64,000 nt of DNA from the NCBI RefSeq assembly GCF_000430805.1, contig NZ_AUMS01000001.1, positions 372,001 through 436,000 of the forward strand, given 5' to 3'. The translations under genes and the position numbers were made by a program. This DNA is from Chitinilyticum aquatile DSM 21506 (GTDB lineage Bacteria > Pseudomonadota > Gammaproteobacteria > Burkholderiales > Chitinibacteraceae). The notes under the pieces were generated by a model. The model was given only the letters and a program-made list of their open reading frames with translations, had not been told where the DNA came from and did not search any database. Shown here piece after piece: positions 53,101 through 62,991 of this stretch (position 1 is the stretch's first letter; the number at the start of each line of letters is the position of its first letter).

Positions 53101-54026
53101 CCCAGCCTGAGCTGCAGATCGCGCATGAGCAGCCGGCCGTCGAGCTGCTCGAGCTGCTCTCCGTCAAAACTGATGGCGAGATTCAGCTCGCCATGCCCGC
53201 CCCGCAGGCGTTCCTGGCTGCGGAACAGCGATAGCCAGTCGCCCAGTCGGGCCAGATCTGTATCCGGAATATGCAGATCCAGGGATCCGGACCAATCGGC
53301 CAGCTGATCAGGATCGCGCCCGTGCAGCTTGCCGCCGAGTGTCATCCTTCCGCCCATCCCGGCGGGCAGATTCATACCCAGCGCCACCGAGCGAAAGCCG
53401 AACAGCTGCGACGTATCGAAGTCAACCTGCTCGAGCCGCAGCGTCCTGCCTTGGCTGCGCTGCTGATCGACGACCAGCAGTGTGCCGGAATGAATCCGCA
53501 GCCCACCCTGGTCCAGCAGCCAGCGCAGGAGCGTATTGCCATCACTGCTTTGCTCGCCCCCGCTGAACCCGCTACCACCGACAAACCAGCGCCCTTGCGG
53601 ATTGCGCAGCAGGGTAAGTACAGGGCGATCCAGTTCGATGATGCTGAAGCGCACATCCCCCAGCAGCAGCTTCCACCAGGACAGACTGCCGGACAGGCTT
53701 TGCAGATCGAGCAATTGCTCGCCCTTGCGCCCTCGGATATGCACGCCGCTGAAGGTCAGCTCGGGACGTGCGCCATCCCAGCCGGCACTCAGGGCATCGA
53801 TCTGCACAACCATCCCGGTCTGCGCGCCGATTTTCCCGGCCACCCAGCCGCGGTATTCGTTGACCCGCGGAACAAGCAGGAACTGCCACGCCAGAGCCAG
53901 CAGCAGCAGCAGCATGAAAAAACCCAGCAGCAGGCGCCAGGCGCCGCGCAGCATCGCGGCCGGAATGCGCTGGCAGAACACTGGGAAGGATGGCAGCGCC
54001 GCACGCAGCCGGGTCAGAAATTGCAT
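50121..54026 (-). CDS. yhdP: YhdP family AsmA-like envelope protein
   Basis: 1301 residues, about the size of E. coli YhdP (1266). One N-terminal membrane helix (LLLGFFMLLLLLALAWQFLLV) is followed by a very long periplasmic part rich in beta-strand repeats, ending with a DUF3971/AsmA_2-like C-terminal domain (RVRIVPKIGDTVALAATAVNPIAGIATL). YhdP belongs to the bridge-like lipid-transfer AsmA group that helps move phospholipids from inner to outer membrane. It is first in the leftward yhdP-nitrilase-tldD set and divergent from glnE with a 94-bp shared promoter region. Confidence 0.92.
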   Translation of the reverse strand: MQFLTRLRAALPSFPVFCQRIPAAMLRGAWRLLLGFFMLLLLLALAWQFLLVPRVNEYRGWVAGKIGAQTGMVVQIDALSAGWDGARPELTFSGVHIRGRKGEQLLDLQSLSGSLSWWKLLLGDVRFSIIELDRPVLTLLRNPQGRWFVGGSGFSGGEQSSDGNTLLRWLLDQGGLRIHSGTLLVVDQQRSQGRTLRLEQVDFDTSQLFGFRSVALGMNLPAGMGGRMTLGGKLHGRDPDQLADWSGSLDLHIPDTDLARLGDWLSLFRSQERLRGGHGELNLAISFDGEQLEQLDGRLLMRDLQLRLGEESLVLPSVDAGLSWQATRSGEEIRLDGRRIVTPSGDVCQPCRLDFSRKGEQSSLSGEGVQLSGLNALLPFLPADWRARTEGLTLNGQLARFSLDWQGKLIDVRRYDGEVQFAGLALAWPGVLPQLGGATGGGLDGELSFTQDKGEFLLRGDKVTLDYPAQFIEPLHFSEVKLETRWQRQSQGWKVQFPEVRLASADMQLAVQGQYEWPGKGLGRVMLDGDIVRMDANRVYAYLPREIGDDTLAWLKHSLRAGRAEAGKIRWHGEVADFPYPDAGKGAPAGGVFDITARARAVTLAFADDWPAIEQINGQLHFSGLNMKIDAPEARVFGVRLLDVRTEIPDLGQNQHVLIEGRARGPINDYLRFLAGSPLVKQAAGIPASLKADGNGELALKLDIPLDDVDATQLSGRYSFRADRLDFGEDVPLLQQAHGQLLFDQDRFRIEEASAQALGGPVHLTAGSDGKGGMNFTLKGEAQSEQLLKHYALPLPMSGPFAYQGNLNFRPGQFDLQLQSALKGVAVELPRPMRKAAGTELPLRIRLSGSEKGRQLALSYGQLLQLDWLKNKGMPVQTMISLGSVAIPSSKPGLVIQGGWPELAVQEWYGWLQTQSAQQGKGELPVPALSAADVTFGSIAGWGRQLQDVRLNYADLGTGWMLKMSSRQLAGQLISGGQGRPLQARLDRLQLPWPELTGVSAGNADMAASPLTRHWSAFDVEIRQLAYKSAQLGVLSINAKAIPNGWQVDSLSIVNPDGTLRLSGQWLLADAQPRGNVRFTLESSDTGKLLGRLGYPQSLYRAPGSFNGELGWTGSDAVPDFTTLQGKLHLDLGSGRFARVEAGNAARLLSVLSLQSLARRVRLDFNDVVAEGMEFDRIRGDAQIDRGMLRTGNLLIDSPAADIKFSGEANLVAASQNMRVRIVPKIGDTVALAATAVNPIAGIATLALGKAFNDPFGQMIAMEYAITGSMADPQINRIDRLDTLRGMMPGASATSVAPGRN

Positions 54027-54120
54027 CGCGCATCCGCAGGCACGGGAACGCCAGACTGGCGGTGCCTGTGTTAGGGTTATGGAAACAGGAATCCGATTCT
54101 ACCAAGTAAGCGCCACGCTC

Positions 54121-56805
54121 ATGACCGAAATGATAGCTCCCCCAGCCTCCTTGCTCGAACCAGCCCTGCAGCACAGCACGTATCTCCAGCGCCTGTTCCG
54201 CTGCCACCCGCAACTGCAGGCGGATACCGAAGCCACGATCGATCAGCCGTTCAGCCGCGATGAAATGACTGCATTCCTCGCAAGCAGGCCCTGCCTGAGC
54301 GATGACGAACTGAAACTGCACCTGCGTCAGCTCCGGCAAGCCGTGATGGCGCGCCTCATTGCGCGTGAACTGGCCGGGCTGTCGAATCTGGATGAAGCCA
54401 TGCACACGACGAGCGATCTGGCCGAAGTGGCCATTGCAGTCGCACTGGGCTGGCTGTCACAACCGGATGAACGGCATGGCGAACCAGTCGGAGAAGAGAC
54501 AGGCACCACTCAGCAGCTGATCGTGGTCGGCATGGGCAAGCTGGGCGGGCGCGAGCTCAACGTTTCCAGCGACATCGACCTGATCTTTGTTTACCCCGAG
54601 GACGGCGAAACGACTGGCCCGCGCAAGATCAGCAACCATGAATTCTTCGCTCTGCAGGGCAAGCGGCTCATCAATCTGATCGGCGACGTCACCGATGAAG
54701 GTTTTGTCTTCCGGGTCGACATGCGCCTGCGCCCGTTCGGCGATTCGGGCCCGCTGGTGTGCTCTTTTGGCGCACTGGAGAACTACCTGCTCACGCAGGG
54801 TCGCGAGTGGGAACGCTATGCCTGGATCAAGGGACGCGCGCTGTCCGGCGACGCGGACGGCCTCTATGAACTGGTGCAGCCCTTCGTGTTCCGCAAGTAT
54901 CTTGATTACGGTGCCTATCAGTCGATGCGCGACCTGCACAGCCAGATCCGGCGGGAAGTGCAGCGGCGCGACAAGCTCGACAACATCAAGCTGGGGCCCG
55001 GCGGCATCCGCGAAATCGAATTCATCGGCCAGGTGTTCCAGCTGATCCGCGGCGGGCGCAACAAGGCGCTGCGCCAGCGCGCGACACAGATCATCCTGCG
55101 CGAGCTTGGTGCACAAGGTACGCTGCCGGAAGAGGCCGTTGCCGATCTGGATGCTGCCTACGTGTTCCTGCGCAATCTGGAACACCGCATCATGTATCTT
55201 GATGATGCACAGACACAGATGCTGCCGGGCAATGAAGCCGACCAGGCCCGCATCGCCGCGAGCATGCGCTTTCCCGACTGGGCAAGCTTCCGGACCGCCC
55301 TCGACTATCATCGTGAAAAAGTGGCTCGCCACTTCGAGCAGGTGTTTGCCCATTCGCCGGTTGACGGCGGCAGCGAAGCGGCCGGCGATTTGCTCAGCCT
55401 GCAGGACGAAAGCGGTGGTGAACTGCTGCGAAACAAGGGGTATGGCGATGCAGACGAGGTACAGAGAAGGCTGCAGAGCTATACATCCAGCAACAAATAC
55501 CTGCAGATGCCCGAGCGCTGCCGCCGGCGGATCGACGTCATCCTGCCAGCCCTCGTCAACACGGCTGCTGGCTATGACAACCCGGACACCACACTGCTGC
55601 GCGTACTGGATCTGATCGAAGCAGTGAGTCGGCGCGAATCGTATCTGGCACTGCTTGCCGAACACCCGCAGGCACTCAAGCGCCTGGCCGATCTCTACAG
55701 CGCCAGCGCCTGGGTATCGCAATACCTGACCCGCCACCCCATCCTGCTTGACGAATTGCTGGATGCCCGACTGCTCTACCAGGAGCCGGACTGGCCGCGC
55801 CTGGGGCTGCTGCTGCGCGAGGAAGTCCGCGATCTGGACGGCGATACCGAGGGCAAGATGGATTGCCTGCGCCATTTCCAGCACACGCAGATTTTCCGGC
55901 TGGTCGCGCAGGATATTGCCGGCATGCTCACGCTGGAGAAAGTATCCGATCACCTGTCCGACCTGGCCGACCTGATCCTGTCCGTCACGCTGGAAGAAGT
56001 CTGGCGCGAACTGCCCGGCAGGCACCGTGACGAGCCAGCCTTTGCGGTCATCGGCTATGGCAAGCTCGGCGGCAAGGAGCTGGGCTACGGTTCCGACCTG
56101 GACATCGTGTTTCTCTATGACGACGAGGATGCCAGCGCACAGGAAATTTACGCTCGCTACGCCAAGCGCATCGTGAACTGGCTGACATCGCTCACCTCGG
56201 CCGGCCAGCTTTACGACATTGACCTGCGTCTGCGCCCGAACGGCTCGTCCGGCCTGCTGGTTTCCACGCTGACGGCCTTCAGCGAATACCAGCACAAATC
56301 GGCCTGGGTATGGGAGCACCAGGCCATCAGCCGGGCACGCTATGCGGCGGGAGATCGCAAGATCGGAGAATGGTTCGAGGCATTCCGCCGCGACATTCTG
56401 GCCCTGCCGCGCGACCGGGCTTCGCTGCGCGATGAAGTACGCACCATGCGGGAGCGCATGCTGGAAACGCATCCAGCGCTGGAAACCGACGTCAAGCATG
56501 TGCGCGGCGGCATCGTTGACATCGAATTCATCGTGCAGTTCCTGATTCTGGCCCATGCCGGAGAGTGTCCGGCACTGACCGCCAACAGCGGCAATATTGC
56601 CCTGCTCGACGTCGCGGCACGGCACGGCTATATCCCGCCAACTGAAGCCGATGCCGCACGCCACGCCTACCGCGAATTGCGGCGCCTGCAGCATGCGGGA
56701 CGCCTGAATGACAGCAAGCCCAATCCGGCCACGCTGGCGGCACTGCAAGACCATCTGGCCGCCGTCAGAACACTCTGGCGCGAACTGTTCGGCGCAGGCA
56801 GCTGA
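54121..56805 (+). CDS. glnE: Bifunctional glutamine synthetase adenylyltransferase/deadenylase
   Basis: 894 residues from the ATG at 54121; the frame is open far upstream and starts at 54079 or 54130 are possible, but the family N-terminus fits here. GlnE adds or removes AMP on glutamine synthetase according to nitrogen status. Both nucleotidyltransferase domains are intact: GMGKLGGRELNVSSDIDLIF (deadenylase half) and GYGKLGGKELGYGSDLDIVF (adenylylase half), separated by the central helical part. It is a single gene with its own terminator. Confidence 0.96.
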   Translation: MTEMIAPPASLLEPALQHSTYLQRLFRCHPQLQADTEATIDQPFSRDEMTAFLASRPCLSDDELKLHLRQLRQAVMARLIARELAGLSNLDEAMHTTSDLAEVAIAVALGWLSQPDERHGEPVGEETGTTQQLIVVGMGKLGGRELNVSSDIDLIFVYPEDGETTGPRKISNHEFFALQGKRLINLIGDVTDEGFVFRVDMRLRPFGDSGPLVCSFGALENYLLTQGREWERYAWIKGRALSGDADGLYELVQPFVFRKYLDYGAYQSMRDLHSQIRREVQRRDKLDNIKLGPGGIREIEFIGQVFQLIRGGRNKALRQRATQIILRELGAQGTLPEEAVADLDAAYVFLRNLEHRIMYLDDAQTQMLPGNEADQARIAASMRFPDWASFRTALDYHREKVARHFEQVFAHSPVDGGSEAAGDLLSLQDESGGELLRNKGYGDADEVQRRLQSYTSSNKYLQMPERCRRRIDVILPALVNTAAGYDNPDTTLLRVLDLIEAVSRRESYLALLAEHPQALKRLADLYSASAWVSQYLTRHPILLDELLDARLLYQEPDWPRLGLLLREEVRDLDGDTEGKMDCLRHFQHTQIFRLVAQDIAGMLTLEKVSDHLSDLADLILSVTLEEVWRELPGRHRDEPAFAVIGYGKLGGKELGYGSDLDIVFLYDDEDASAQEIYARYAKRIVNWLTSLTSAGQLYDIDLRLRPNGSSGLLVSTLTAFSEYQHKSAWVWEHQAISRARYAAGDRKIGEWFEAFRRDILALPRDRASLRDEVRTMRERMLETHPALETDVKHVRGGIVDIEFIVQFLILAHAGECPALTANSGNIALLDVAARHGYIPPTEADAARHAYRELRRLQHAGRLNDSKPNPATLAALQDHLAAVRTLWRELFGAGS

Positions 56806-56812
56806 AGCAGTA

Positions 56813-56857
56813 AAAAGCCGGTGCAGAATGGCGGGTTCCCACCCTGCACCGGCTTTT
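56813..56857. terminator. Bidirectional terminator after glnE
   Basis: Perfect 14-bp stem AAAAGCCGGTGCAG / CTGCACCGGCTTTT with a 17-nt loop between convergent genes. Confidence 0.85.
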
Positions 56858-56870
56858 CAGGTGAACGGAT

Positions 56871-57404
56871 TCAGGCAGGCAGCGCGCTGGCGTGCCAGGC
56901 CTTTTCCAGGCAACCGTGTTCGAACAGCTCCGATTCAAGCTCCCGGTTGCGCTGCGGAAATGCCATGAAAGCGACCGCCTTGCTGCCAGCGGGGAAGTAG
57001 GCGCTGAGCAGCATGGTTTCGTGCTTGAGCATTTCCATCAGCGCCAGCACAAAACCAGGCGAAATATCAACGGCAAAATGGAACTCCTTGCGCCAGACTG
57101 CGCCGGTCTCAAGCCGCTCCGGATAACCCGGCGTGCACTCATCCCGTGAAGGCGTGCTGCTTGCATAGCCCTGCTGGGCCAGCAATTCACCCAGAGCTGC
57201 CGGAGCATCGGCCACTTCCAGTACGAAAGCAGCCATCGCCGGGCTCAGCTGCTGCAGATTGACATAAGCAGCGGTCTGCTTTTGCTGGCCGGCGGCAACG
57301 GCTCGCAGGCAGGCCGGGCAAGGATAGCTGACTGCAGCCAGATGCCAGTCTGTGTGGTCCTGGCTGTGCTCAAGTGCATGGCCGCAGCGGTAACGTGTCT
57401 GCAT
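56871..57404 (-). CDS. Uncharacterised protein with N-terminal Cys/His motif
   Basis: 177 residues from MQTRYRCGHALEHSQDH, with GAGAGG 7 nt upstream. I do not recognise the family. The N-terminus has CGH followed about 25 residues later by CPACLRA, which could form a small zinc site. The rest is mixed and soluble, with no signal peptide or membrane helix. It is a lone gene between the glnE terminator and the diguanylate cyclase. A near-symmetric GTGTGATTACTATACCACTACAC lies about 50-75 bp upstream and could hold its promoter. Confidence 0.65.
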   Translation of the reverse strand: MQTRYRCGHALEHSQDHTDWHLAAVSYPCPACLRAVAAGQQKQTAAYVNLQQLSPAMAAFVLEVADAPAALGELLAQQGYASSTPSRDECTPGYPERLETGAVWRKEFHFAVDISPGFVLALMEMLKHETMLLSAYFPAGSKAVAFMAFPQRNRELESELFEHGCLEKAWHASALPA

Positions 57405-57523
57405 GGATAAGCCTCTCAATGGTATGCGCCTTTGTGTGTCGTGCTTGTTTTTATGTGTGATTACTATACCACTACACAAAATTACGTCGACATTACCATT
57501 TGTGATGCCAATCACTGCTCTCG

Positions 57524-58729
57524 TTACTGGGCTGCTGGCGCCGTTCCGGAAAAGGCGTAGCGATTACGCCCGCCATGCTTGGCGAGATACATTGCGGCAT
57601 CCGCTTCCTTGAGCCAGGCATCGGGATCATGAATGCCAGCATGCAGCGGAGCTACCCCCACACTACCTCCCAGCGGCAGCAAAATCTCTTTGTAACGACA
57701 TGGCGCTGCAAGACCCTGCAGGATTTTGGCCGCCAGCAGCTCAGCATGCTCCGGCTGCAATTGCCCCTCAACCAGCAGCACGAATTCATCACCACCCAGC
57801 CGGCTGACCAGATCTTCATGCCGCACAAGATGACGCAGACGATGCGCGACTTCGATCAGCACGGCGTCGCCGGCGTCATGCCCGTGCTGATCGTTGATTT
57901 CCTTGAAGTGATCCAGATCAATCAGAAACAGGGTTGCCCCGTCGTTGCGCCTTGCGCCATGGTCAAGCATACGGCGTAGCCTTGCCATCAGATGCAGGCG
58001 ATTGGACAAGCCGGTCAGCGCATCGCGCAGCGCAAGCTTGCGCATGCGATCCGCTTTGGCATGCAGATGAGCCTCGCGTTCGGCTACCCGCTGCCGCACC
58101 ACGCCGACCCGTTGCCGCAAGCGGGCCATCTGCAGGCTTGCCACCAGCAGAAAAACAAAGACGATGCCAAAATGCACCGGCATGGAAATCGCCCGCGCAT
58201 CCGCCTCCCACCCGAAGCGGGCGGCATACAGCAGCCCTGGTGCGGCGAGCAGCACACAGAACAGCCATTGTGCCGGTGAGGTCGTCAGCAGCAGCAGCCA
58301 CAGCCCAAGCACGGGCCAGAGCAAGGGCAGAATCGGCTGCGTTGCATGATTCAGTGCAGCCAGCAGCGCCGCAGCCCAGGGAATGGCGATCGCAACCAGC
58401 ACCCGCTGCCCCCAGATCATCGCCACATAATGGCGGCCGTGCAGGCCGAATGCCAGAAGGCCGAACCAGGCTGCCAGCAGCAGGTACATGCCATAGACCA
58501 GGTGATGCTGATCTTTCGGGCCGAAAGCAAAATGCAGCGGCAGCATCAGGCAGGCAGCGGTCAGGCTGCACCAGGCGGCGATTTGCTGGTGGAGGAGATG
58601 CTGACGCCCTGGCTGGAGTACCGATGCGGGCTGCGCGGCATCGCCTGCTGCGGCGTTATCCCCCAAAGTCAGCACTGTGGCAGGAGAAAAGAACTGCGCC
58701 GAGCTGATCTGTCTGCGGAAGAATTTCAT
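57524..58729 (-). CDS. Membrane-bound diguanylate cyclase (GGDEF)
   Basis: 401 residues from MKFFRRQISSAQFF. About six hydrophobic helices between residues 50 and 205 form an MASE-like sensory region of unrecognised type. A short coiled linker (QRVAEREAHLHAKADRMRKL) and a GGDEF domain follow. The active-site motif is intact (SRLGGDEFVLL), and an inhibitory site R-H-E-D lies five residues before it, so it should make cyclic di-GMP with product feedback. There is no EAL domain. It is divergent from mnmC with 230 bp between; no clear promoter signals were seen there. Confidence 0.93.
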   Translation of the reverse strand: MKFFRRQISSAQFFSPATVLTLGDNAAAGDAAQPASVLQPGRQHLLHQQIAAWCSLTAACLMLPLHFAFGPKDQHHLVYGMYLLLAAWFGLLAFGLHGRHYVAMIWGQRVLVAIAIPWAAALLAALNHATQPILPLLWPVLGLWLLLLTTSPAQWLFCVLLAAPGLLYAARFGWEADARAISMPVHFGIVFVFLLVASLQMARLRQRVGVVRQRVAEREAHLHAKADRMRKLALRDALTGLSNRLHLMARLRRMLDHGARRNDGATLFLIDLDHFKEINDQHGHDAGDAVLIEVAHRLRHLVRHEDLVSRLGGDEFVLLVEGQLQPEHAELLAAKILQGLAAPCRYKEILLPLGGSVGVAPLHAGIHDPDAWLKEADAAMYLAKHGGRNRYAFSGTAPAAQ

Positions 58730-58959
58730 TGTTTTGCCTCCCCATATGCCTGCTCCGCCATTCTCCCATACTGTCGTGGCTGGCAAGGGCTAACCAGATC
58801 AACATTAAACCGCTTTCTTTTGCCTACGCGCAAATCCGGCGAACCGCGCGCGTCGCCTCTCAGGGTGGATACTCTCCGTGAACGCGGGGCGAAAAGATAC
58901 CGAAGAGATTCTCGGGGTAAAATCGAACGTTGCACGACGCCAAACACCCAGATACCGCA

Positions 58960-60855
58960 ATGACCATCCTGAACTGCGCCCCACTTGAATTCAGCCCGGA
59001 AGGCATCCCCTACTCCAGCCAGTTTGACGACATTTACCATTCGCGGGGCGGCGGGCTAGCCCAGGCGCGTGAGGTGTTCATGGCCGGCAATGGCCTGCCG
59101 CAGGCTTGGCAAGGCCGCACGCATTTCACCGTACTGGAAACAGGTTTTGGCCAGGGCCTGAGTTTTCTGGCCACCTGGCAGGCCTGGAAGGCCGATCCGG
59201 CGCGCAGCCAGCGCCTGCATTTCGTCTCCGTCGAACAATATCCGTTCAGGCGCGATGACCTGGCGCTGCTGCACGCGCACTATCCGGAAATTGCCGCTTT
59301 TTCCGCCGAACTGTGCGCCGCCTGGCCCTGGCTGACCGAGGGCATACACCGGATCGAACTGGCAGAAGGCCGGGTCATTCTCACACTGGTGCTCGGTAAC
59401 GCATCGCAATGGCTGCCCGAACTGCAACTGGCCGCCGACGCCATTTATCTGGATGGCTTTGCTCCGGACAAGAACCCCGGGCTCTGGTGCCCGGCCATCT
59501 ACCGGCAGTTGCGCCGCCTGGCGCACGATCAGACGACGCTAGCCACCTACACCGTCGCCGGTCATGTACGGCGCGGCCTGGCCGATGCCGGCTTTGCCGT
59601 AGAACGGATACAGGGGTTTGCCGGCAAGCGGCAGATGCTGCGCGGACAGAGTGCGCAGGGCCCTCGCTGGCGTAGCTCGCTGCGCCAGGAGGCCCCTGCG
59701 CGCAGCGCAGTCATCGTCGGTGCCGGCATGGCTGGCGCCAGCGCCGCCTGGCAACTCGCCCGGCGCGGCTGGGAAGTCAGTGTTCTGGAGGCGGGCGACA
59801 CCATTGCCGGGGGCTCCTCGGGCAACCACGTCGGCCTGATGCACCCAACCTTCAGCCGTGATGACAATCTGCAGGCCCGGCTGACGCGTGCAGGCTGCGA
59901 ACAGACGCTGCAGGCGCTGGCATTGCTGGAACATGCCGGTACTCCCGTCGCCCACGGCCGGCCGGGCCACCTGCAAATCGCCAAGACACCGGAGCAGGAT
60001 GCCCTCTTTGCCGAGATTGCGGCTGAGCTGCAACTGCCGGGCGAGTTGGCGCACCATCTGGACCAGCAGACTGGGAGCCAGCTTTCCGGGCAAGGCATAA
60101 GTGCAGGTGGCTTGTTCTACAAAGCCTCCTGCTGGATACATCCACCCGGTTTATGTACCGCCCTGCTGCATCATCCTGGCATCACGGTGCACACGGGCTG
60201 CCGCGTTGCCGGCATGAAACGGGAAGATGGTGTCTGGCTGCTGAGCGGTGATGCGGGCGAAATTCTGACCCGCAGCGAGACCGTAATACTGGCCAATGCC
60301 ACCGCAGCGGCGCAGCTCTGCCCGCAAGCCGGACTCCCACTCACTGACAGCCGGCGCGTGGTCACCCGCATCGCAGCCAGTCGCCTCGATGCGCCCGAAT
60401 ATGCACTGTCCGGCCCCGGCTATCTGACCCCCGGCTATCAAGGGCTGCGCTGCGCGGGTGCGGCAGAAGTCAGGGATGGCGATGTGGCCGCCGCCGCACG
60501 AAAAAACCTGCAGGAATTGCGCAAACTGCTGCCCAGAATCGTGCTGGACGATGACATGATCTACGACTGGCGCGACTGCTCCCGTCCCGCCTCACCAGAC
60601 CGCCTGCCGCTGATCGGCCAGCTGCCAGCGCCGCACGCACAGACGGGGCCGGCGCACCAGCTCTGGCAACTGGCCCGCCTGCCCGGCCTGTATGGCGCGC
60701 TCGGCTTTGGCTCGCGCGGGCTGACCTGGGCCATTCTGGCCGGCGACCTGTTGGGCTGCCTGCTCAATGGCGAACCACTTCCGCTGGAAAGAAAACTGCT
60801 CGATGCCGTTGACCCGGGCCGCTTCGCCCTGCGGCAATTCAGAAAACAGGCATAG
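58960..60855 (+). CDS. mnmC: Bifunctional tRNA modification enzyme MnmC (mnm5s2U synthesis)
   Basis: 631 residues from the ATG at 58960 (MTILNCAPLEFSPEGIPYSS). The N-terminal SAM-dependent methyltransferase domain (about 1-240) has LETGFGQGLSFL and YLDGFAPDKNPGLW. The C-terminal FAD-dependent oxidase (about 255-630) has VIVGAGMAGASAAWQLARRG. Together they turn cmnm5 of the wobble uridine into mnm5 in tRNA. Length and fusion match E. coli MnmC. It is followed by an ATACCC-like repeat. Confidence 0.95.
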   Translation: MTILNCAPLEFSPEGIPYSSQFDDIYHSRGGGLAQAREVFMAGNGLPQAWQGRTHFTVLETGFGQGLSFLATWQAWKADPARSQRLHFVSVEQYPFRRDDLALLHAHYPEIAAFSAELCAAWPWLTEGIHRIELAEGRVILTLVLGNASQWLPELQLAADAIYLDGFAPDKNPGLWCPAIYRQLRRLAHDQTTLATYTVAGHVRRGLADAGFAVERIQGFAGKRQMLRGQSAQGPRWRSSLRQEAPARSAVIVGAGMAGASAAWQLARRGWEVSVLEAGDTIAGGSSGNHVGLMHPTFSRDDNLQARLTRAGCEQTLQALALLEHAGTPVAHGRPGHLQIAKTPEQDALFAEIAAELQLPGELAHHLDQQTGSQLSGQGISAGGLFYKASCWIHPPGLCTALLHHPGITVHTGCRVAGMKREDGVWLLSGDAGEILTRSETVILANATAAAQLCPQAGLPLTDSRRVVTRIAASRLDAPEYALSGPGYLTPGYQGLRCAGAAEVRDGDVAAAARKNLQELRKLLPRIVLDDDMIYDWRDCSRPASPDRLPLIGQLPAPHAQTGPAHQLWQLARLPGLYGALGFGSRGLTWAILAGDLLGCLLNGEPLPLERKLLDAVDPGRFALRQFRKQA

Positions 60856-60902
60856 GTATACCTTCACAACTATTTAAAACCAAGATCTTTGCCTACATAC
60901 CC
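60856..60902. repeat. ATACCC-family repeat, copy 10 (uvrC-flanking variant)
   Basis: 47 bp from GTATACCTTCACAAC to GCCTACATACCC. The inner part CTTCACAAC...TAAAA.CAAG is shared with the copy at 62992 but not with the others. It starts at the end of mnmC. The remaining bases to 61024 show no gene. Confidence 0.55.
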
Positions 60903-61024
60903 AGGCTTGAGCACTACACAACAGCATGCGATTGCATAGCGATACGGTATAAGCTCGAAAAAGCCGGCCACCAGTCCTGCACAGCAGGTTTGTAGCGCGG
61001 GAAGAAGCCTGCAAACCAGCCTGG

Positions 61025-62890
61025 CTAGCCATGCAATGCCGCATAGATCTGCTCGGCCAGCGCCGCGTTGATACCTTCCACCTGCATCAGCTCTTCCACA
61101 CCTGCTGCTTTCACGCCCTGGATGCCTCCAAAGCGGGTCAGCAGCTTTTGCCGGCGTTTGGGGCCAACGCCGGGAATGTCCTCAAGGCTCGAAGACACCC
61201 GGATTTTGGCACGGCGTGCACGGTGGCCGGTGATGGCAAAGCGGTGGGATTCATCGCGGATCTGCTGGATGAGATGCAGCCCAGGATGATGGGCCGGCAG
61301 GCGCACGCTGGCATGGCTTCCTTCGATGATCAGCTGCTCAAGCCCGGCCTTGCGCGTCTCGCCCTTGGCCACTCCCAGCAGTACCGGCTCGGCCAGCCCG
61401 ATTTCCGCCATCACGGCCTCAGCTTGCGTGAGTTGACCCTTGCCACCGTCGATGAGGATCAGATCCGGTACAACGCCCTCGCCGGCGGCTATTTTGCTGT
61501 AGCGCCTTGTCAAGACCTGCTTCATCGCGGCGTAGTCATCGCCGGGAGTAATTGCATCGTCGCGCGCGGCTTCGCCCTCTTTCAGCGTGGCGATGTTATA
61601 GCGGCGATATTCCTTGGGCTGCATGTCGAAGCGGTCATACACCACGCAGGAGGCAACGGTGGCTTCGCCCATTGTGTGCGAAATATCGAAGCATTCGATG
61701 CGCCGCGTTTCCTCGGGCAGATTCAGCGCCTCGATCAGCGCGAACAAGCGTCCCTGCTGGGTTGCCGCCGCACTCTGCCGCTGGGCGATGGCGAGCCCGG
61801 CATTCTTGCTCGCCATTTCAAGCCAGATGCGGCGACCCCCTTTGGGGCTGGCGTTAATGATGACCTTGCGTCCGGCCTGTCCGGTCAGCGTCGCCGCAAG
61901 AATGGCTGCATCTGCCGGCTCCGGGCTGCAGAACAGCACGGGCGGAACGCTGCGATTCAGGTAGTGCTGGGCGATGAAGGCGGCAAGCGCTTCCGCCGCG
62001 CCGTAGCCTTCGGCGTGCGCGGGGAAGATATTCTTGTCACCGACATGCCGCCCGCCGCGCACCATGGCCAGGTTGACACACAGGAGGCCATCCTGCAGTA
62101 CGCAGGCCAGAATGTCGGCATCCAGCTCGCTTCCCTTGCTTTCCACGAACTGTTTTTCCTGCACGCGGGCCAGTGCCGCGATCTGGTCGCGCACCGCTGC
62201 GGCCTCTTCGAATTTCCATTCCCCTGCCAGCGCCTGCATGCGGGCTTCCAGCCCGCTCAGCAGCTCACCGGTTTTGCCATTGAGAAACTGCACGGCATTC
62301 TGCACGTCGGCACGGTAATCCTCGCTTGATATCAGGCCGACACACGGCGCGGTGCAGCGCTTGATCTGGTGCAGCAGACAAGGTCGTGAACGGTTGCTGT
62401 ATACGCTGTCCTCGCAGGTACGCAGCCGGAATACTTTCTGCAGCAGCTGGATGGACTCCTTCACCACATAGCCATTCGGATAGGGCCCGAAGTACTGATG
62501 CCGTTTGTCGAGTGCGCCGCGGTAATACGCCAGCCGGGGGAATTCATGGCCGGACAGCATGAGGTAGGGATAGCTCTTGTCGTCGCGGAACAGGATGTTG
62601 TAGCGCGGGCTGAGCGCCTTGATCAGATTGTTTTCCAGCAGCAGGGCTTCCGCTTCGCTGCGCACTACGGTGGTTTCCAGCCGTGCGACCTGCGACAGCA
62701 TCAGGCGGATGCGGGGGCTCAGATCGCTTTTCTGGAAATAGCTGCCAACGCGTTTCTTCAGGCTGTTGGCCTTGCCGACATAGAGTACAGAGCCATCGGC
62801 AGCCAGATAACGGTATACGCCGGGCAGATCAGGCAGGTTGCGAACCTGCTCGAGCAGCTCGTCTGAAAATGGCGATGGGGAGGCGGACAT
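61025..62890 (-). CDS. uvrC: UvrABC excinuclease subunit C
   Basis: 621 residues from [20 protein letters not shown]; the frame remains open 43 residues upstream through the repeat at 62992, but the family start is here. The GIY-YIG domain ([19 protein letters not shown], about 25-105) makes the 3' incision. A UVR motif (about 205-240), the RNase-H-like second nuclease domain ([29 protein letters not shown]) and C-terminal helix-hairpin-helices ([19 protein letters not shown]) complete it. It acts in nucleotide excision repair with UvrA and UvrB. Flanked on both sides by related repeats. Confidence 0.97.
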   Translation of the reverse strand: MSASPSPFSDELLEQVRNLPDLPGVYRYLAADGSVLYVGKANSLKKRVGSYFQKSDLSPRIRLMLSQVARLETTVVRSEAEALLLENNLIKALSPRYNILFRDDKSYPYLMLSGHEFPRLAYYRGALDKRHQYFGPYPNGYVVKESIQLLQKVFRLRTCEDSVYSNRSRPCLLHQIKRCTAPCVGLISSEDYRADVQNAVQFLNGKTGELLSGLEARMQALAGEWKFEEAAAVRDQIAALARVQEKQFVESKGSELDADILACVLQDGLLCVNLAMVRGGRHVGDKNIFPAHAEGYGAAEALAAFIAQHYLNRSVPPVLFCSPEPADAAILAATLTGQAGRKVIINASPKGGRRIWLEMASKNAGLAIAQRQSAAATQQGRLFALIEALNLPEETRRIECFDISHTMGEATVASCVVYDRFDMQPKEYRRYNIATLKEGEAARDDAITPGDDYAAMKQVLTRRYSKIAAGEGVVPDLILIDGGKGQLTQAEAVMAEIGLAEPVLLGVAKGETRKAGLEQLIIEGSHASVRLPAHHPGLHLIQQIRDESHRFAITGHRARRAKIRVSSSLEDIPGVGPKRRQKLLTRFGGIQGVKAAGVEELMQVEGINAALAEQIYAALHG

Positions 62891-62991
62891 GCGCAGGACC
62901 AGCACGGTAAAACGCCATTTTACCCGGGCTGGCAGCATGGCAAGCAGAAGAGTTGGGGGCGAAATAGGCTGCCCTTGGAATACGGGGCAAT

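Noticed and set aside
55458-55490. Sequence AGAAGGCTGCAGAGCTATAC in glnE, resembling the right half of the ATACCC repeats
   Set aside because: It encodes a normal stretch of the GlnE protein in frame, has no left half, and lies in coding DNA, unlike every other copy.
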